NCBI GenBank assembly: GCA_021771695.1
Contig: JAETON010000027.1
Coordinates: 1 to 34,120 of the forward strand
DNA: 34,120 nucleotides
Source of the DNA: Lachnospiraceae bacterium
GTDB lineage: Bacteria; Bacillota; Clostridia; Lachnospirales; Lachnospiraceae
Direction of reading: 5' to 3'
Below the pieces are notes generated by a model, which searched no databases, was not told the origin of the DNA, and saw only the letters and a list, made by a program, of their open reading frames with translations. Made by a program: the position numbers and the translations under genes. Positions 30,795 through 34,120 of the stretch are shown here, one piece after another; position 1 is the stretch's first letter; the number at the start of each line of letters is the position of its first letter.

Positions 30795-31692
30795 AAGATT
30801 TCGTTATGGAATGAGGGAAGGTATTCGAAATATCTTCCGAAATAAGATTTTTTCGCTGGCATCGGTAGGAACGATTGCAGCCTGCGTTTTTTTGCTGGGG
30901 GTTTCTGTAGCAGTAATTCTAAATGTGCAGGCGACGATGCGTCAGATGGAAAGTTCTGTAGGAATGTCGGTGTTTTTTAAAGAGGGAATTTCTCAGGAGC
31001 AAAAAAATCAGATTGGAAAAGAGATTCAATCGAAAAAAGAAGCTGCGCAAGTAAAATATGTTTCCGCCGAAGAAGCATGGGCAAAATATAAAAAAGAAGT
31101 TTTTAAAGATAATGAAGATCTTTTGGAAGGATTTGAAGGAAGCAATCCTTTGAATGAGTCGGATTCTTATGAAGTTACATTGAAGGAAGTCAGTAATCAT
31201 GAAGAATTGGTAAAGGAGCTGGAATCTATCAACGGTGTCCGAAAAGTGAAGTATTCAAAAGTTGCAGCGGAAGGTATTGCAAAATTGAATACTCTTGGGA
31301 CATATATGGCAGCAGCATTGATTATAATTTTACTTTTGGTTTCTGTATTTTTGGTAAGTAATACAGTATCCATTGGCATTTCTGTGCGAAAAGAAGAAAT
31401 TTCTATTATGCAGTTAATTGGTGCTGCCAATGGATTTATTAAGGCGCCGTTTTGCATGGAAGGAATTTTAATCGGTGCAGCAGGTTCGGCGATTCCTATT
31501 GCAGCTATCTACTTTGGATATCATCGAATTGTTCTATGGATGACAGAACGGTTTTATGTAGTGACAGCCTTTCTTAAATTTGTTCCGGTAGAAGAAGTAA
31601 TGATCTATTTGATTCCGCTGGCATTGGTGATAGGTCTGCTGATAGGAATGTTGGGAAGTTTTATAACCATTCATAAGTATTTGAAAGTATAA
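30781..31692 (+). CDS. ftsX: Cell division protein FtsX
   Basis: The 303-residue permease-like subunit has four membrane helices: near residues 24-48 (NKIFSLASVGTIAACVFLLG), 175-200, 220-245 and 265-295. A large extracellular domain lies between helices 1 and 2 (about 50-170), the part that contacts the hydrolase. The start is ATG 30781 inside ftsE, preceded by GAGGGGG. An earlier in-frame ATG at 30742 lacks such a site and would give a non-family N-terminal extension. It carries no transport function in the family and instead transmits the FtsE power stroke outward. Confidence 0.95.
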   Translation: MGLFRRFRYGMREGIRNIFRNKIFSLASVGTIAACVFLLGVSVAVILNVQATMRQMESSVGMSVFFKEGISQEQKNQIGKEIQSKKEAAQVKYVSAEEAWAKYKKEVFKDNEDLLEGFEGSNPLNESDSYEVTLKEVSNHEELVKELESINGVRKVKYSKVAAEGIAKLNTLGTYMAAALIIILLLVSVFLVSNTVSIGISVRKEEISIMQLIGAANGFIKAPFCMEGILIGAAGSAIPIAAIYFGYHRIVLWMTERFYVVTAFLKFVPVEEVMIYLIPLALVIGLLIGMLGSFITIHKYLKV

Positions 31693-31702
31693 AGGAGGAA
31701 GT

Positions 31703-32827
31703 ATGATGCAAAAGAAATATCTTCTTTTTATAATGATGGTATTTATGGCAGGGTTTTTGATGACTGGATCTTATCATGGAGAAATCGAAGCAAAAAGCAG
31801 CAAAAAGAAAATTACGGAGGAGAATAAAAAGCTGACACAGCTGAATCAGCAGATGCAGAAAGAAATAGAAGCATTGGATAAAAAGCTGGCAAAAAGTGAT
31901 GAGAAATATGAGGAGTGTTCTGCAAAACTGGCAAAGGTTCAGAAAAAAATAACAAAAACAGAAAAAGATTTAAAAAAAGCAGAGGAATCCAGACGCAGCC
32001 AATATAAAATTATGAGCAAAAGAATTAAATTTCTTTATGAGAATGGAAATACTGCGTATTTGGAAATTATTTTTGAAGCAAAGTCTTTTCAAGAATTTAT
32101 GACAAGAGCTGAATATATTTCAAAGATTTCAAAATATGATGGTACAATGTTTCAAAAATTGAAATCTACGGAAGATAAAATACAACTGGCTTCAAAGCAG
32201 TTGAAAAAAGAATATAAAAATGCAGCAGCCGTTGCAAAAGAAGCAAAGGAAGAAAAGGATAAACTGGATCAAGCAGCAGCAGCAAAGAAAGAGAAGCTGG
32301 CTCAATATCAGAAAAAACTAGCTTCCAATGAAGCGCTGCTTGCACAGTATGAGGAAGAAGAAAAAAGACAGCAGGAGCAGGCAAATGCGGCTTCTGATCA
32401 GCATGATTCCAATACAGGACAGAATTCTTCAGGAAGTTCCGGCAGACTCATGTGGCCGGTGCCATCCTGCCATTCGATTTCTTCCGGATATGGGTATCGA
32501 ATTCATCCGGTTACAGGAGAGAGAAAGCTCCACGCAGGAATTGATATTCCATGTTCGACGGGATCAACAATTGTTGCAGCAGAAAGTGGAACGGTGATAG
32601 CAGCTGGATACAATGCATATAATGGAAATTATATAAAAATCAGACATGGAAATGGGATTGCGACGATGTATCTTCACTGCTCCAGACTTTTGGTCTCGAA
32701 TGGAAGTCATGTGCGCAGAGGACAGACCATAGCAAAATCAGGAGCAACAGGAATGGTTTCGGGGGCACATTTACATTTTGTAGTGCAGAAAAACGGCAGT
32801 TATGTGAATCCATCCAATTATTTATAA
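31703..32827 (+). CDS. Secreted coiled-coil M23 peptidoglycan endopeptidase (EnvC/PcsB-like role)
   Basis: The 374-residue exported protein has a signal peptide (about 1-30), long coiled coils (35-115 and 155-228, rich in Lys/Glu/Ala), a Ser/Gly/Asn linker (229-247) and a LytM/M23 domain (250-374). The zinc and catalytic residues are intact: His277 and Asp281 (HAGID), His325 (YLH), His356 and His358 (HLH). The coiled coil plus hydrolase, directly behind ftsEX, matches FtsEX-activated septal hydrolases such as EnvC, PcsB or CwlO, although here the M23 domain is itself active-looking. AGGAGG precedes the paired ATG codons at 31703 and 31706. A terminator follows. Confidence 0.92.
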   Translation: MMQKKYLLFIMMVFMAGFLMTGSYHGEIEAKSSKKKITEENKKLTQLNQQMQKEIEALDKKLAKSDEKYEECSAKLAKVQKKITKTEKDLKKAEESRRSQYKIMSKRIKFLYENGNTAYLEIIFEAKSFQEFMTRAEYISKISKYDGTMFQKLKSTEDKIQLASKQLKKEYKNAAAVAKEAKEEKDKLDQAAAAKKEKLAQYQKKLASNEALLAQYEEEEKRQQEQANAASDQHDSNTGQNSSGSSGRLMWPVPSCHSISSGYGYRIHPVTGERKLHAGIDIPCSTGSTIVAAESGTVIAAGYNAYNGNYIKIRHGNGIATMYLHCSRLLVSNGSHVRRGQTIAKSGATGMVSGAHLHFVVQKNGSYVNPSNYL

Positions 32828-32838
32828 GGATATGATAT

Positions 32839-32872
32839 ACAGGATTTATGAGAAATCATAGGTCCTGTTTTA
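32839..32872 (+). terminator. Terminator of the ftsEX-M23 operon
   Basis: ACAGGATTTATGA (32839-32851) pairs with TCATAGGTCCTGT (32856-32868; two G-T pairs) around a GAAA tetraloop, followed by TTTTA. Confidence 0.85.
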
Positions 32873-32923
32873 CTTATAAGAATGAATTGTTTTATGGCAA
32901 AATTAAAATCTTAGAAAAACCCC

Positions 32924-32952
32924 TTGACAATCATAAAAGAGGATTTTATAAT
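32924..32952 (+). promoter_or_regulatory. Promoter of cysK, sigma-A consensus
   Basis: TTGACA (32924-32929) and TATAAT (32947-32952) with exactly 17 bases between them. The leader to the ATG is about 50 bases and includes ATTAAACCTAGTGAATAAG (32963-32981), a possible Rrf2-type (CymR/IscR-like) operator placed where a repressor would block transcription; that last point is speculative. Confidence 0.9.
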
Positions 32953-33009
32953 ATAATCCATATTAAACCTAGTGAATAAGTATGAATTAAGAGAAAGGAA
33001 ATAAATATT

Positions 33010-33948
33010 ATGAGTAAGATTAAAGAAAGCGCATTGGAACTAATTGGGGATACACCATTATTAAAGTTGAGCCGTTATGCAAAAAATGCAGGGGCAGAGG
33101 AAGCAGTGATTCTTGGTAAAATGGAATATTTAAATCCAGCAGGATCTGTCAAAGACCGTATTGCATTAGCAATGATTGAAGATGCAGAGGCAAAGGGCAT
33201 TTTAAAACCAGGAGCTACAATTATTGAACCGACTTCTGGAAATACCGGAATTGGTCTGGCATCTGTTGCAGCGGCCAAGGGATATAAAGCCATATTAACT
33301 TTACCAGACACAATGAGTGTGGAACGAAGAAATCTTTTGAAGGCATATGGAGCCGAACTGGTGCTGACGGACGGAGCAAAAGGAATGAAGGGTGCTATTG
33401 AAAAGGCAGATGAATTGAATAAATCCATTGAAGATTCTGTAATCCTTGGACAATTTGTGAATCCCGCAAATCCGAAAATGCACAAAGAAACTACCGGACC
33501 GGAAATTTGGGATCAGACTGACGGAAATATCGACATTTTTGTTGCAGGTGTCGGTACGGGAGGAACAGTGACGGGTATTGGAGAATATTTAAAGTCTAAA
33601 AACCCAGATATAAAAATTGTTGCCGTAGAACCGGAAAGTAGTGCGGTCTTATCAACAGGAATACCGGGACCTCACAAAATTCAAGGAATTGGAGCTGGAT
33701 TTGTTCCAGAGGTGTTGAATACAGAAATATATGATGAGATTATTACCGTTGCCAATGAAGATGCATTTATAGAAGGAAAAGCATTTGCAGTCAGCGAGGG
33801 GATTTTGGTAGGAATTTCTTCCGGAGCAGCATTGAAAGCCGCCAAAGAATTAGCGGTAAGACCGGAAAATAAAGGAAAAACTATTGTTGCACTTCTTCCG
33901 GATTCCGGAGACCGTTATTTATCTACTCCATTATTTGCCGATAATTAG
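33010..33948 (+). CDS. cysK: Cysteine synthase A (O-acetylserine sulfhydrylase)
   Basis: The 312-residue PLP enzyme makes cysteine from O-acetylserine and sulfide. PLP Lys48 lies in [11 protein letters not shown]; the substrate loop is TSGNTGIG; the PLP phosphate loop is [25 protein letters not shown] and [11 protein letters not shown] complete the fold. The C-terminal [12 protein letters not shown] is the family end. Length equals the usual CysK. AGAAAGGAA precedes ATG 33010. It is monocistronic, with a consensus promoter and a strong terminator. Cystathionine beta-synthase lacks this exact architecture, so the call is firm. Confidence 0.96.
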   Translation: MSKIKESALELIGDTPLLKLSRYAKNAGAEEAVILGKMEYLNPAGSVKDRIALAMIEDAEAKGILKPGATIIEPTSGNTGIGLASVAAAKGYKAILTLPDTMSVERRNLLKAYGAELVLTDGAKGMKGAIEKADELNKSIEDSVILGQFVNPANPKMHKETTGPEIWDQTDGNIDIFVAGVGTGGTVTGIGEYLKSKNPDIKIVAVEPESSAVLSTGIPGPHKIQGIGAGFVPEVLNTEIYDEIITVANEDAFIEGKAFAVSEGILVGISSGAALKAAKELAVRPENKGKTIVALLPDSGDRYLSTPLFADN

Positions 33949-33964
33949 TAAAAAATGCAGTGAA

Positions 33965-34010
33965 CAGCCAAAGATTTATAGAAAAAGTTCTATGTCTTTG
34001 GCTGTTTTTG
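33965..34010 (+). terminator. cysK terminator, insertion site of the intron
   Basis: CAGCCAAAGA (33965-33974) pairs with TCTTTGGCTG (33995-34004), with ATAGAA/TTCTAT stacked inside, then TTTTTG. The intron at 34013 begins right behind the T-run. Confidence 0.93.
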
Positions 34011-34012
34011 TT

Positions 34013-34120
34013 GTTCGCCCAACATGGGCGAACTCTAATGGGTGAAAGTCCCTAACACGCCCAGATAACGGGAAGTGTATAGCTGAACAACAAGGGTGTT
34101 CGTCGTGAGGCGAAATCTGA
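34013..34120 (+). mobile_element. Group IIC intron, 5' end (runs out of the window)
   Basis: From GTTCG at 34013 the sequence follows the 5' part of bacterial group IIC introns such as the Oceanobacillus iheyensis intron: the short stem GTTCGCCC-AACAT-GGGCGAAC (34013-34033), then TCTAATGGGTGAAAGTCCC, and later AACAAGGGTGTTCGTCGTGAGGC (34093-34115, here split) leading into AATCTGA. These correspond in order to the domain I segments GGGTGARAGTCCC, AAGGGTGTCCGTGG and AATCTGAAGG of that class (recalled from memory, not aligned by program). Insertion just after a Rho-independent terminator is typical of IIC introns. The reverse transcriptase/maturase and domains II-VI would lie beyond the window edge. 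Confidence 0.85.

Overview
The window looks like chromosomal DNA of a low-GC anaerobic Firmicute, most likely a Lachnospiraceae-type gut clostridium. This rests on the A/T-rich coding style with AGGAGG ribosome sites, consensus sigma-A promoters, an rplM-rpsI pair, a lone flavodiiron protein (anaerobe O2/NO defence), secA-prfB adjacency, long-form hpf, SdpRI, and an ftsEX-M23 hydrolase cluster. The species call is inference. No tRNA, rRNA or CRISPR array was seen.

Layout. 1-1180: rplM-rpsI with a perfect TTGACA-17-TATAAT promoter, a probable L13 autoregulatory leader and a strong terminator. 1185-1792: gene debris, holding the C-terminal part of an AraC regulator on the minus strand. 1709-7973: a two-component system (response regulator plus a histidine kinase with almost no sensor region), a DUF1015 protein, then an ABC ATPase and a large FtsX-type permease. 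Identical BceR-type palindromes (TCACA-N4-TGTGA) precede both the regulator gene and the transporter gene, which ties them into one probable detoxification/sensing circuit. 8079-9292: flavodiiron protein. 9336-10538: a CAT-fold acetyltransferase convergent with, and overlapping, a TetR regulator. 10609-12563: glycogen branching enzyme. 12579-13576: sdpRI on the minus strand, its promoter bracketed by two copies of an ATTTAGA-N6-TCTAAAT operator; one copy also abuts the divergent trxB promoter.

13654-19992: trxB; a 350-base spacer carrying a tight cluster of DnaA boxes; hpf; secA; prfB (without the programmed frameshift but with a perfect hairpin at that place); and a SanA/YdcF-like protein. 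20112-23068: ACT-domain protein, ApgM-family enzyme (likely homoserine kinase by context) and aspartokinase, an aspartate/threonine pathway operon. 23128-25910: dCMP deaminase and Tex, ending in a long bidirectional hairpin shared with a minus-strand SDR gene. 26771-32872: LCP-like/LytR_C protein, YitT-family membrane protein, a PucR/CdaR-type regulator, then ftsE-ftsX and a coiled-coil M23 endopeptidase, the usual FtsEX-controlled septal hydrolase arrangement. 32924-34010: cysK with a consensus promoter and terminator.

The last 108 bases (from 34013) are the 5' end of a group IIC intron lying directly behind the cysK terminator, the classical insertion niche of that class. The rest of the element lies outside the window. 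The most interesting items are the BceR-like circuit with its DUF1015 insert, the DnaA-box cluster, the dual SdpR operator, the prfB hairpin and the intron.
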